A DNA stretch of 64,000 nt, taken from the NCBI GenBank assembly GCA_963573315.1, contig OY752146.1:1612001-1676000 (forward strand), in the 5' to 3' direction. Of the stretch, positions 26,108 to 37,009 are shown one piece after another. The stretch is from Entomortierella parvispora. Taxonomy: Eukaryota > Mortierellomycota > Mortierellomycetes > Mortierellales > Mortierellaceae. Each line of letters starts with the position of its first letter. The stretch's first letter is position 1. The notes under the pieces were generated by a model that saw nothing but the letters and a program-made list of their open reading frames with translations, was not told where the DNA came from and did no database searches. The position numbers and the translations under genes were made by a program.

Positions 26108-29100
26108 ATGGTCCCAATAGCCAATTTTCCTCGAAGAAACTCGTTACCATTGCTTTCGATGGCCACAGACGGACAGCGAATGCCTTCAGGCGAACGACGA
26201 CTCAGCCAACAGGACCTCCATTCTGGCTACCATCCATCCTATCTTCAAGGTAACAGCAGCGCCGCCAATCATTCTCCAAGCTGGAGTCCTCATCAAATCT
26301 TGGAGAGTCGAGGGCAATACAAGCAATCTCACCCACGGCCTCACAACAGCGAATCTCTGCTCCATCGCCCCTCTTCCCCACATGAGCAAAGTGTGGAGAG
26401 CTATCCCAACGGGGGTCAATCTTCGAACACAATGGTGGAAGCTTCCTCAGCTACATTCAAGACAGATATGGAGTATCGGATCGGGCAAGAGTATGAGGGA
26501 AGCAGTGGCAGACCACACCATATGGCCCTTGCAGCTGCACCAACACTGGCGCATCATCGTCAACAGCAACAACAACAGCAGCACCCAAACCCCTACTACC
26601 AATACCATTGCCAGCCCCAATATGACCATTTGGGTTATGGCGACGACAACGACGACAGCCACTGCAATGAAAAGGAAGGTGCTTTCCCAGACAAGCATAG
26701 GAACAACTCCATCTCTTCTAGCACCAGCTCAACTTCTTCAGTCTCTCATCTTCATATGCAGAACCACCCAGGATCCAATAACAAACACCCTTGCAAGTTT
26801 CCGACCTGCGGTTGGAGCTTCAAACGCTTCGAGCATCTGAAAAGACACATGTTGGTCCACACAAAAGAGCGGCCGTTTATTTGTGAGTTTCAAGGATGCG
26901 ACAAGTCGTTTAGTCGCTCAGACAACTTTTCAGCGCATCTCAGGACCCATACCAAAAAATCGTCGATGCAAATGGGGAAATTGGATCGACAGCATCAGCA
27001 GTTTCGGACCCAACAACAGCATCATCATGAGCAGCTACAATCTCAAATGATGGCTGTGGACAGCATGGGGTATTTAGCTTCTTCATCGACAGCGCCAGGG
27101 ATGATGAGCCCGACGAGAGCTGACCGTTATGATGACACTCGTCATGGCCACCTTCCTATGCACCACTATCAAGGAGCCGCGGATGGATTCTTGCCCTCGG
27201 GAGTCATGTCAGCCTTGGCCCACGAGGGAAATGGTGGTGGTGTATTAATGGATGATAGGCGAGGTGTTCCGAGAAATTCTGGCTTGTTCAATGAGGGGAC
27301 GGCTACCTTTCCCAATTCCGGCCCCCGGACGTCCTTGTCTACCATGGCGGATCACGGGGGGCACTACTCAAGTCAGAACAGTAAGCTGATCCCGAGACCA
27401 CGGTACCACGAGGATTCAATGAATGATCAGGACCCAAGGTCGACATTTGGTCTCACTCCGAGTCATCACCAGCACAGCTCTACGAGCTTGCATCCGTTGG
27501 ATAGCCCTGGAGTAGCTAACGTTCCCGGGACAGAGACAGACTTTAGTCCGATCAGGCTGGACTTGAAAGCAGTTTCTAACAACCCCAAAGATGTTGAGCT
27601 CCATAACCAACACAACATCAGGACAGAGTCTCTTTATCAGTATACACGACACCAGAAGCAAGGGAGTTCTTACAGCGACCTCGGACAACATCACCGACAA
27701 GATTCATCTTCCAGAGAACGATATTTTATTGGGGATGGGAATGTCGGTGCCATGGATGTGGGAGGCCATGGATCCATGGTGGTGCTGGGCAGTAGCCATG
27801 ACGAACCCAACCCCAACCCAAATGGCGAATCTCCTGAGCAGCCAAGTCGAAAATCATCTCCTGGCCCTAACCAGCATAGCTCCAGTCGTCATGCAGGAGC
27901 ATGGAGTATTGACCACCATGGAAAAGGAGGAGACGGTATAGAAGATAGTAAAGATGAGGTTGAAGTGGATGAGGAAAATGACGACGACGACGAAGAGGAA
28001 GGGGATGAGGGCGAAGAAATGGATCGCGGTCAAGCGCCAATAGGCCTGAGTAATAGTTTCTCTAGTTTCCATTCCCACTTCGTGCCAGCATCGGGTGGCC
28101 GTGAGGAACAATCACCGCCGCCTCCTTCAGTTACCCTCCGGAGTCACTCTGAGGGCAACTTGAGCTCGAATCCGTTTATTCAAGCAGAGGGCCTGAATCG
28201 TACAACGGACACTTTTATTGATCGGCACCCGTCGCTCTCGTCGTCGTCAGGAGGACATGGTGGTTACGAAGGAGAATACCTCCATCGACACTCCATCTCT
28301 GGGTACGGGCCTTCTACCACTGCGGCCCTGTCTTCGATGTCATCATCTATCATACCACCCCAACCAGCCATGTGGCCCTCTGCAGTCCAGCTGCATCCCT
28401 CTCAACCTCACGATCCTTATGGCCTACCACCAATGCAACACTACCATGAAGAGTCGCAGTATTCGCATCATCCACGATTCCCATTCCAAAGGTCTCACAT
28501 ACCACCAACCGCGCCACACGGTCATCATCACCATACACTCCAGGGTCGCGCTCGGCCTATATCCTCGGCCAAGAATCATGGTTGCTTTATTCCGGGTTGC
28601 ATGAAGCGATTCAAGCGATTGGAACACCTGAAGCGCCATATTAAAACCCATACATTGGAGCGGCCTTTTGCCTGTACGACACCCGGATGCAATAAGAGGT
28701 TCTCGCGATCAGATAACCTTTGTAAGTGACAACATTGGTGGTGTCGAGTATTGTATCTATCCATCGGTGTCGAGCTCTGATGTGCTCAAGCTGATGCTAA
28801 CTTTTTGCTAACCCCACCTTTCTTTCGTGTTGCTACAGCTCAACACATCAAGACGCACCAGAGGCAGCTGGTGAGCAAGTCACACTGGAAACAACCACAG
28901 CTGCCTCCTCACCAACAGGATATTCAGCACCAAAGCTATCATCAACACCAGTACCAACAGACGTCGCAGCATCCTCACACTCCGTCTCTTCATCACACTT
29001 CGCTCATGGGTGTGAATATGGAGGCGAGCGGTCATGGAGGACATCCATTCGTCGATGTCAGTCGCCAACCAACATATCAACATCCGGGGCAACAGCAACA

Positions 29101-29167
29101 TCAGCAACAGATACATACATTCTATCAGCATCGTCAAGCCTACCAGGAATCCTCGGCCGAATACTGA
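26108..29167 (+). CDS. C2H2 zinc-finger transcription factor (copy B), two separate finger pairs
   Basis: Exons 26108-28721 and 28839-29167 give 980 residues; the 117-bp intron is GT-AG, phase 1. A first C2H2 pair lies near residues 228-280 (CKFPTC...HLKRHMLVH, TKERPF linker, CEFQGC...FSAHLRTH). A second lies near 825-876 (CFIPGC...HLKRHIKTH, TLERPF linker, CTTPGC...LSQHIKTH), with the intron interrupting the final finger. The second pair closely resembles the Msn2/Msn4-type DNA-binding domain (FSRSDNLSQHIKTH). Long disordered stretches contain Gln/His runs, an acidic segment (DDDDEEEGDEGEE near 625) and Ser-rich blocks. IRLDLKAV and NPNGESP motifs are shared with the factor at 10634-12765, its paralogue. 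A role as a nuclear, perhaps stress-related regulator is inferred. An in-frame ATG at 26159 is an alternative start. Confidence 0.9.
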
Positions 29168-29361
29168 ATTTTCCCCTTCCGTGCTCCCATCACAGCTTAG
29201 GACCCTTCTTCCCCACTCGTATCTTTCGTCATACAACTTGTAATCATGTTTGTTCTCTCTTTGTTTCAGGTATCCTGTTCCTCTCTTCCCCATACTCTGC
29301 ATTTAATACAAACTAAGACTGAAAATTATTTGGGTTTTAATACAACAAGAGCCTTCCTTTT

Positions 29362-29842
29362 TTAAGTGGAACGATCACGAAGTTGATCTAGTAACCTTGC
29401 GTAGTCATTATCGATAGTGAATGGGAGAACCTGCGACAATGGCAATGGGGCTGAAGACGTCGTCGTCGCAGAGCCGGCCCCTAAGGAGGCCGCAGGCGTT
29501 ACCAACGGAGCAAACATCTGTCCTCCTCGATGATTCAAAGGGGATCCGTCCAGACGTTGTGCAGCTGCTGGATTCGTACTTGAGGATGAAGAAGGCAAAG
29601 GCGTTGAAGCGCCGCTGCTACTACTACCGCCGTTCACTGTCGATGAAGGATCAAAGGAGGGAGGTGTCCAGAAAAGAGGCGACATGGACGCGCCATTCGA
29701 TCCTGAGAGTCGATTAGTGAACATGCCAGCGGCCGCCATCTGCCCATTGTTGATTCCGTTATTGCTGTTATTACTAGGTGCTGTCACGATTGGCAATTGT
29801 GAAGTCCAGAGCGGCTCGCCCTGATTGTGATGCTGCTGCTGC

Positions 29843-29873
<31 letters not shown>

Positions 29874-31689
29874 GCTGTTGCTGCTGCTGGCTTGAAAAGT
29901 ACGCTGCCGCAAAAGTGTTTAGATCGACGCCATTGATGCCGTTGTTGTTGCTGTTGTTGCTGCTATTGTTGTTGTTGTTGTTGTTGTTGTTATTGTTATT
30001 GTTGTTATGAATGCTGTGTATGCCGGGATTATTATTACTGTTAAAGTGGTCGTTGACATGGCCGCTCTCGTGGAAGAGGACATGCTGTTGTCGCGAAAGA
30101 TAGGCCATGAGTTGAAACTGCTGTTGTTGACGCAGCTGCTGTTGCTGTTGCAGATTCTGTTGCTGCTGCTGTTGCTCCTGAAGCATGAGCAAGTCTGGGT
30201 ATATGTGGTACGGATGCAACGTTGGCATCCGAGCCGATGAGGTTGCTCCTGTTTCTGCTCTAGCTCCAGCTGCAGAGTGAACTGCTGCTCCATTCGTCAT
30301 GGCCATGGCAGCCGCACTGGCGAAATCCAAGGTTGAGAACGCAGCAGGGTGAAAAGACGGCGAGGAGAAGTACACGCTGCTACCTCCATTGCCGCCTTGC
30401 AGTTGAGACACCGATGAGGACGATGGGTTTGATCCATGCTCAACCATGCCATTCGCCGAGTCTGTCGAGTCCCTCCTTTGGCGCTTAGGAGAGATATGGA
30501 CGGTTGTGGAGGACGGTGTTGAAAGCGCGGCTGTGGTGGCAGGGGGTGGCGAAGGCGAAAAGTATCCTATGGCGGGTCCTCGGTGCGAAAGTAGACCCGT
30601 CTCTTCGTCCTCAATAGGGGTAGCAATCACTGAGGGCAATCTCTGCTTTCCGGCTTTGGTAGGCGAGGGTCGGTTGTGCCGTATTGATTTCTTCTGAGTC
30701 CGGCTGCTCCAACGCTTCGAATTGTTGTTATCCATATCGCGCTTGGACGACGAGCCTGATTCCACTTGGGCCGCCTTTGATTTGCTGTTACTTCCGCTGA
30801 CGCTGCCATTGCTGCCACTAGGGTAGTTCTTGTTCGCTTTGGAGTTCAATCCTCCTCGATTCCTCTTCCTGATCACGTCCGATTTCAAGCTCAGTGGCCG
30901 AACACGTCCATGGAGTTTCAAGAAAAGTCCACAGGCGTTGCAAAGAGGAAGTCCCTCTGCATCCCTGCGCCAGAGGGGGGTCGTTTGAGTATGACAGTGA
31001 GTACATTCAGTTGGGGGAAGAGGGGGGCTATTCTCATCCTCCTCATCCTGAGAGTCCTCGTCCACCTCCAGTTCTGTCTCAGAGTCTGTTGAAGAATTGG
31101 ACTCGGAGTCCACAGAGGGGTGCAATGCCACGACCTCCTTAGCTCGTTGTTGTTGTTGCGGTTGTTGTTGCGGTTGTTGTTGTTGCTGCTGATGTGGTAT
31201 TGAGTGTTTACTGGATGTGTTCGCCATGTGACCATCTGTCCATGAAAAATCAAACTGCGACTGGATTTGGTTTCCTGTACTGCTTGAAAAAAATTCATGT
31301 TGCGGGGTCTGAGGATTCAGTGTGTACTCAGAGGTCAGGATTGCATCAATGTCCTCTGCTAGTTGAAACAGGTCGTCATCCTGCTGCTGCTGCTGCTGCT
31401 GTTGTTGTCCAGAAATGGACAGCGACGTTGAAGTTGGGCACGAGATTGTAGAAGTGGGCTGAGTGGTCTGAGTGGTCGTCTGCCAGCACATGTTCATGTC
31501 AGCGCTCTCAGGGACAGAAGAGGCCGCCCATTGACTAGTGGCCGACTCTAAATTACGATCCTGTTGAACTGCAGAGCTATTGTCCAGAGGGATGGTCGCT
31601 GTGTCCAGATTAAGGTCGCACAGACGAGAGCCAGCACTTTGGCCATTGTTCCTTGGTTCGGCGTCTGAACTAAGTCTGAATTGGCCCAT
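29362..31689 (-). CDS. GATA zinc-finger transcription factor, DNA-binding exon (AreA/Gaf1-like)
   Basis: This open frame of 775 codons encodes one fungal GATA finger near residues 226-275: C-X2-C-X17-C-X2-C (CTHC...CNAC) with [16 protein letters not shown] and the basic tail [17 protein letters not shown], as in AreA, Nit2 and Gaf1. Such factors bind (A/T)GATA(A/G) sites and control nitrogen-source genes. Either side is low complexity: runs of Gln (near residues 95, 175 and 600) and a long Asn run near 560, built from CAA/CAG and AAT/AAC codons. The frame has its own ATG at 31689, but I think it is the C-terminal exon of a longer gene starting at 33785. A CAG acceptor leaves the exon beginning at 31675, in the phase required by a donor at 32938, giving 1,053 residues in total. 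GATA assignment is firm; the join is inferred. Its stop is 195 bases from that of C2H2 copy B (convergent). Confidence 0.88.
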
Positions 31690-32937
31690 AGAGAGTTTGG
31701 CACAAAAGGAAGGAAGGGAAGGATGGTTAGAGTCTAGCCAGTCGGGTCAATTGTTGCCTCACCATTCAGACTTTGATCCAATGGACGTCCACCAACAGAC
31801 AGATAGACAGATAGTGAGAGGAACGATGGGTCGGCACCCGTAGGAGGGATAGGAAAAGAACGAAAAAGAAAGAGAGATGAGAAGGACCCTGCCTCTGTCC
31901 TGTCTTGTGGACACCAAGAAACACGGAAAAACACACAAGAAATAATGAAGGGAACATGAAGAGCCCCTTGTGGGGATCTGCAGTAGCAAACAAAACACGG
32001 CATTCCCTTTTTGCTTGCAAAGGGAGACAGCAGGGCGATAGGTCATGCACGCATGGCGCCATCTCATCGGTGTATCTCAGCAAAGTAAAAGAAATACTGT
32101 AGACTAGCCCCCTCGTGGACCGATTGCACAGAGGCGCAAGTAAGCCCTTTGGAACCAAACCCTATTCGGAACCAGCCACTCAATGGCTCTCCTCCAACAA
32201 AAGTCCGGACCGCTGTATTCGATTATTTGCGTCTTCGCCCAGAGCCCCCTTATCTTACAGGTTTGTTTATGTTTTGATTTCGATATCACACCCATGGACG
32301 CCACGCTGATTTTCCCTTCGCACAAATTCGATTTAGAATGTCCACCCCACACTTTCCTTTGTTATTGTTTTTGGCCTGTTATCTCTGTCATGGCCGCACG
32401 CGTTGAGAGCAAAACAACAATGAACGAGAGGGAGAGGGAGAGAAAAAACCGTCCTGCCCTCATGCCCCTCTCCCTGCACACGGATCACAAACTATGATCC
32501 ACGACCGAGGAAAACACGAACATGAGCACAGAAAAAAAAACCAAAAAATTGACCATGTGCAACAAGCTGTTCACCAACTGGGTCTGAGGCTCATTTGTGT
32601 CTGTGAGTGTGCGAAAGTTGAAAAGGGGAAGGTGTGGAGAGATGTCGCCATGGGTGCTTGTTAACGAAAGGGGGTGTCACTACTTGTAGAGGGGTACTTT
32701 TGCGCCGCCTCTATCTTATTCTCTGCATTATCTCTGTGTCTCAACACCTCTTCTTCCCTTGTCCCTCTTCCCCTGCAGCAGTTCACTGTTTTTCGGCCTG
32801 CTCAAAATGTGTCAGCCGTAAAAAAGAAATGAAGTAATAAAAATGGCCTTCGCGCTTTCAAAAAAGATAAGCCCAACGACCGGCGGGAAAGGAAAGTGTG
32901 TAGGAGAATAAAACAACTATTAAGAAAATGCACGAAC
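31690..32937 (-). other. Probable long intron of the GATA factor (or its separate promoter)
   Basis: A GTTCGT donor at 32937 and a CAG acceptor at 31676 would define a 1,262-base intron joining the AreA-type N-terminal exon to the GATA exon in matching phase. No recognisable coding sequence lies inside. The donor is weak and the length is unusual for this window, so the segment could instead be a 3' UTR plus a separate promoter. Confidence 0.5.
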
Positions 32938-33785
32938 CTTTCAGGAGAGCGAGTTTTCTGACTGTTGCCATGACGCCTGCTGTTGTTGACACTGCTAACG
33001 CCAGGGCCATGGTACCTCTTGCTTCTGCTTCCCCGACGAAGACGACGGCCGCCGTTGCCACTACTGGTACTGCTGACGCTGCTGTCACTGCTGTTACCGC
33101 TCTCTCCGCTGTCACTGTGCAAATCCTTGTTGAGACTGATGCTGCTTCGGTAGTTGAAGAGATCCATAAAGTCCTTCTTCTGGAGCAGCGTCATGCCCAT
33201 CATGCGCCAGGTCAAGTTCTCGAGGCGTCGACCATCCGGCAAGGTGTCCTTGGCCTTAGTATAGAGCCACCACACCTGTGCCGCCAGTGGATCCTCTTTC
33301 CTCAACTGGAAAGTGTTGCTTTGATCAAGGTCCAGTTTTGTCCTCCGTTGTTGTGCACCTGCGCCGTCACCATCACCCTTCCCTTGGCCCCCTTTTTCAC
33401 CGTCAAGATCATTGATAGGGTTCGCGACCGTTTCCTCGTCACTGGATGTAGGTCGATTTGAATGGTTGGGTTTAGGTTTCAGATTGGCACTGGAGGAACA
33501 CGAGGGTGGGGTGTGTGGAGTCTTGCTGGATTGAGATGACGACGACTCTTCTGGGGACAAGTGCTTTGAGGCTTTGGTGGAGGAGGTGGAAGAAGTACTG
33601 CTAGGGCAAGGCTTGGGGAATTCGATCAAGGGTGAAAGCATGGACTCTGGGACCAAGGATCGTCTCGGTAGGAAGACCAGCGGCTCCACCTTACGAGTCC
33701 CAAAGTTGTTGGATGATATTGCTGGGCTTGGGGCGCCTGTTGGGGATGAAGAAGAAGGAAAGGCCGCCGATGTGGTGGAGGACAT
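32938..33785 (-). CDS. AreA-type N-terminal domain exon (PF08550-like), probably exon 1 of the GATA factor
   Basis: From the ATG at 33785 (MSSTTSAAF) the frame encodes about 282 residues: a Ser/Pro-rich start, then near residues 160-205 the block DPLAAQVWWLYTKAKDTLP followed by DGRRLENLTWRMMGMTL. This is the short conserved domain found N-terminal to the finger in AreA, Gaf1 and related GATA factors (PF08550/DUF1752). After KTRSPER the frame turns into non-conserved hydrophobic sequence and stops, so I end the exon at a donor at 32937. That this domain lies 1.26 kb upstream of a GATA finger on the same strand, with compatible phase, argues for one gene. The frame stays open upstream to 34331, but that part is pyrimidine-rich and leader-like. 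Alternative: an independent protein carrying only this domain. Confidence 0.75.
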
Positions 33786-34502
33786 CGTGATCAGCGACTG
33801 GGGAAGGACTTTCGATGTGGAGAAGTGGGATTTGAAGTGTGGGAAAACGAGGGGTAGGGAGGGCGGAGGTAGGAATGGCCCAGGGATGATGAAACCGAAC
33901 AGACGGAGGAAGGATTGATAGCGTCGAGTTGAGTAGGGGTGCTGGTGTGGAGGAGATAAGGAGTCGAGGGATAAAGGATTACGAGAAGTAAAGGGATAAA
34001 GGATTGAGGGGAAAGAAGAAAGAGATAAAGAGCGGGGATGCAGAGAGCACCAACGAACAAAAAATAGCTTCCCTGCCCACGGAGCGCCTGATGCGAATGG
34101 AAAACCGAAACCCGAAAAAATTCCGCCCATTTCTTCCCTCTGCTGAAAAAGCGGGGTCTCTCGTCCCCCCTTCTTGCACCTCTTCTTGCACCTCAGTGTC
34201 CATAGAGCATGGTACATGTATACAATATTGCGAATCGTAATCGGCCCAAGGTTTGAGAGTTGCGACTGCCCAACATCTCCTGCCGATGACAGTGCGAAGA
34301 GAGAATCATTCGAAGCAAGCTTATTCTCCACATGAAAAATACAGCAATATTACGATGTAATTATGACAAAGGTATCTGCGAACGCAACGCCTCTCTTTCC
34401 CAGAAATGGCCATCTGTAAACAACCATAGAAGGTGCGTGGAGAAATAGTTGGGAAACAAATCTAAGGAATAAAAGAAAGGACGATGGCATCCTCTCATTT
34501 CG
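33786..34502. other. Leader/promoter of the GATA factor and 3' UTR of the DUF4203-like gene
   Basis: 717 bases between two minus-strand genes. From 33786 to about 34200 the minus strand is pyrimidine-rich and open in one frame, which I read as 5' leader rather than coding. Nothing else is supported. Confidence 0.5.
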
Positions 34503-36284
34503 TTATCTCTTCGTGTCGCCCTCCAATGAGCTCTCAGAGTCTTGCGATTTGTGCGAGGAGGCCAAAGTGTTCTCAGAGAACTCGAACATGTGAAGGACTT
34601 GTGGGGTAGTCAAAGGTAGACTGGACGAGATTGCAGCAGTCGCAGCAGAAGTGGCTGACGGACGCTGAGCCATGTACTCTCTTGGGATGGTGTTACCAGG
34701 GGACATGTCATCGGCAACCAAGCCGACAAGCTCTATGGTGTGCGTGCCAAGATGCGGGGAGAACAGTGGATGGTGTAGTCCAGGGTGTGTACTTTGTGTG
34801 GGTACAAAGGGTAAATGTACTCCAAATACATCATGGCTCTCGGCTCGAGCTGAGGACTCAATATGCTCAGTCGTTGAGGTTGCAGTCGAGGTTTTCGTTA
34901 TTGTAGTACTTGTTGCTGTTGTTATTTCCGGCTCTGTCGCAGTGACCGTAGACGATGGTGGTGACAATGTAGGTTTGGGAATGGTGGCTCCATCCTGTGC
35001 TTTCGCATCACTACTGCTGCCGTTACTGTGTTCTTGAGGTCCAGAAGTCGAATCGTCCATAGGCGCTGTTTTGAGAGGGGGATCTCCTGCCTCGATGTCT
35101 GGTAGTTTTTCGCCCTTGGACGAAGATTCAGGATTTAAAGTAGAAGGTGGAAGTTCCCCTGTCTGGGGAACAACCTCTGTAGCAGGTACTGTATGACCGA
35201 CCTCTGCCGCACAATCGTCCTCACTGTAGAGCACATCGTCGATGGTCCAGCGCTGTAAACAGGCACAATTTCGAATATAAGCATACCATTCCTTTGTCTT
35301 TAGATGCTGATGAATCCTTTGTCCGACCAGTTTGTGAGGTCTCTTTCCAAAAGGACGGCCATATATCCTGAATAGTTCCTTTCGGTCGACAAAGAACGGG
35401 GTTTCATGGTGCCAAAATTCCCATCCAATACCTAATCCCGCAAGGACAAGTGAGGACCCCAACATTGCATAGACATAGGCGTTCGGATGATAAACCAAGG
35501 TCTTGCCCGTGAAATCGAAAATGACAATCATCTCGCGGTATCCGACCTGCACAAACTCGTCCAAACCGAACATAAACATGTAGGCGCCGCCGAAACTGGT
35601 CCCTAGGATGATGAAGACACGTTCATAAAACGTAGCGAGGGCGGCACCACAAAGAATCAAGATGGCCAAGATAACGTAACGTCCTGCATCTGAGAAGGCT
35701 AGATTGGCCGCAGCAATGATCCCCATGGCCACTGCGAATCCCCCGAATGCGCCAGTGAAGGTAACTCCAAGGTCCCAGAATCGAAATGATAGCGTGGCTC
35801 CTGTCAGTCCTGCGAAAAGCCAGACCCAGAGGTAGTAGTATTTGGGCATAAAAGTTGTATACACGAGGTCCCAGCGGATGGCAACCATAATCATCATGGC
35901 GGTGATAGCTAAAACTCGGGAGTAAGGGCCGTCAGCATGAAAATAACAGTGATATCAGTTGTATGATTGACCGTGGATCAAAACAACCTTACCCCAAGAC
36001 AGAAATCCTGTAAATATCAGGGTTATTCGAATGAGCTTGAAGCCATAAAAGACCTCCATTAGGCCAAAGACGATCAGGACCACCCCCAGACCCCAGTTCT
36101 CGGATGTCACTCGGACATGCTGGCCAACGTCCAGATTGACATCATCATCGCCACCAATTGGCGTAACTGTGCTATTCAGCAACGCTGTGCTGTTTATCAA
36201 CGGCAGGGCTGTGATGCATGCCACAAAGGTCAGACAGCAGAGGACTGAAAGCCCCAGTTGCAGGGCTTTGCGCATCCTGAACAT
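34503..36284 (-). CDS. Multi-pass membrane protein, TM7S3/TM198-like (DUF4203) domain
   Basis: Exons 36284-35993 and 35908-34503 give 565 residues; the 84-bp intron is GT-AG, phase 1. A cleavable signal peptide is likely (basic MFRMRKALQLG, hydrophobic core, then ALPL near residue 28), followed by a short lumenal segment with two N-glycosylation sequons. Seven or so hydrophobic helices follow up to about residue 265. The block GVVLIVFGLMEVFYGFKL and the Gly-rich GLTGATLSFRFWDLGVTF and TGAFGGFAVAMG helices are typical of the DUF4203/TM7SF3-TMEM198 family in fungi. The cytosolic tail starts with RKELFRIYGRPFGKRP, then about 230 Ser/Thr/Pro-rich residues that are probably disordered. The molecular function of fungal members is not established. 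It is divergent from the TYW4 gene, 725 bases apart. Confidence 0.82.
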
Positions 36285-37009
36285 CGGAGGATGTCACTTG
36301 GAGAGGAGAAGGGAAGGAAGAAGAAAAAGGCTAAAGAGGTCGGTGTATCATTCCCGTGGAGACCAGTGGGGTGGATGGGCCAGGATGAGAAGATTAAAAA
36401 AGGGTCTTCTGGCCGCCTTGGTGTGGAGGAGAAGAGGAGAGGCGAGGGAGGAGGAAGACCGGGTCGGGGAGGAAAGGAGGAAGGAAGGCAAAAGGTCATC
36501 AAGGTGCACATGCCCCCTCTTTTTATCGAACACACGCAGCACGTAGTCACCACGGACCAGGCCATGCAGCGTGTATCACACGCACTATTCAGGACAAGGA
36601 GGCGGAGGAGAAGAAGTGGTGCACTGGTTGTTCTTGCCTCTTCACTGCCCCCTTTTCTTCGCCCAACCTTCCGTCCCTACCGTGGTGCCCCTCTTTTTTC
36701 ATTCTGTCTTGCAAAAGTGCAAAGTGGAGGAAACAAAAAGGACATCTGACGACAATTATTTTTCAGCGAGGCGGACCACGCACCCCTGCCGCCCGCAACC
36801 ATGCCAGGTGCAAGGGGGATCGACTCTGTCGCCCCTTTTCTGCTGCTGCAACCGACATTCATTGCAACAAAAAAAAAACATTTCTCCGTGTGTCCACTAT
36901 ATACCCTTAAGCTACCATCCTTTCCTGCTCGTGTCCATTCATGCATGCCTGCATTTTAAGCTGGACGCGTGCGTCTGATTGCAATTATCCTCATCACCTC
37001 TACAGAACC
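36285..37009. other. Divergent promoter between DUF4203-like gene and TYW4
   Basis: 725 bases. The part next to the membrane-protein gene (36290-36500) is purine-rich on the plus strand. No coding sequence is recognised. Confidence 0.55.
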
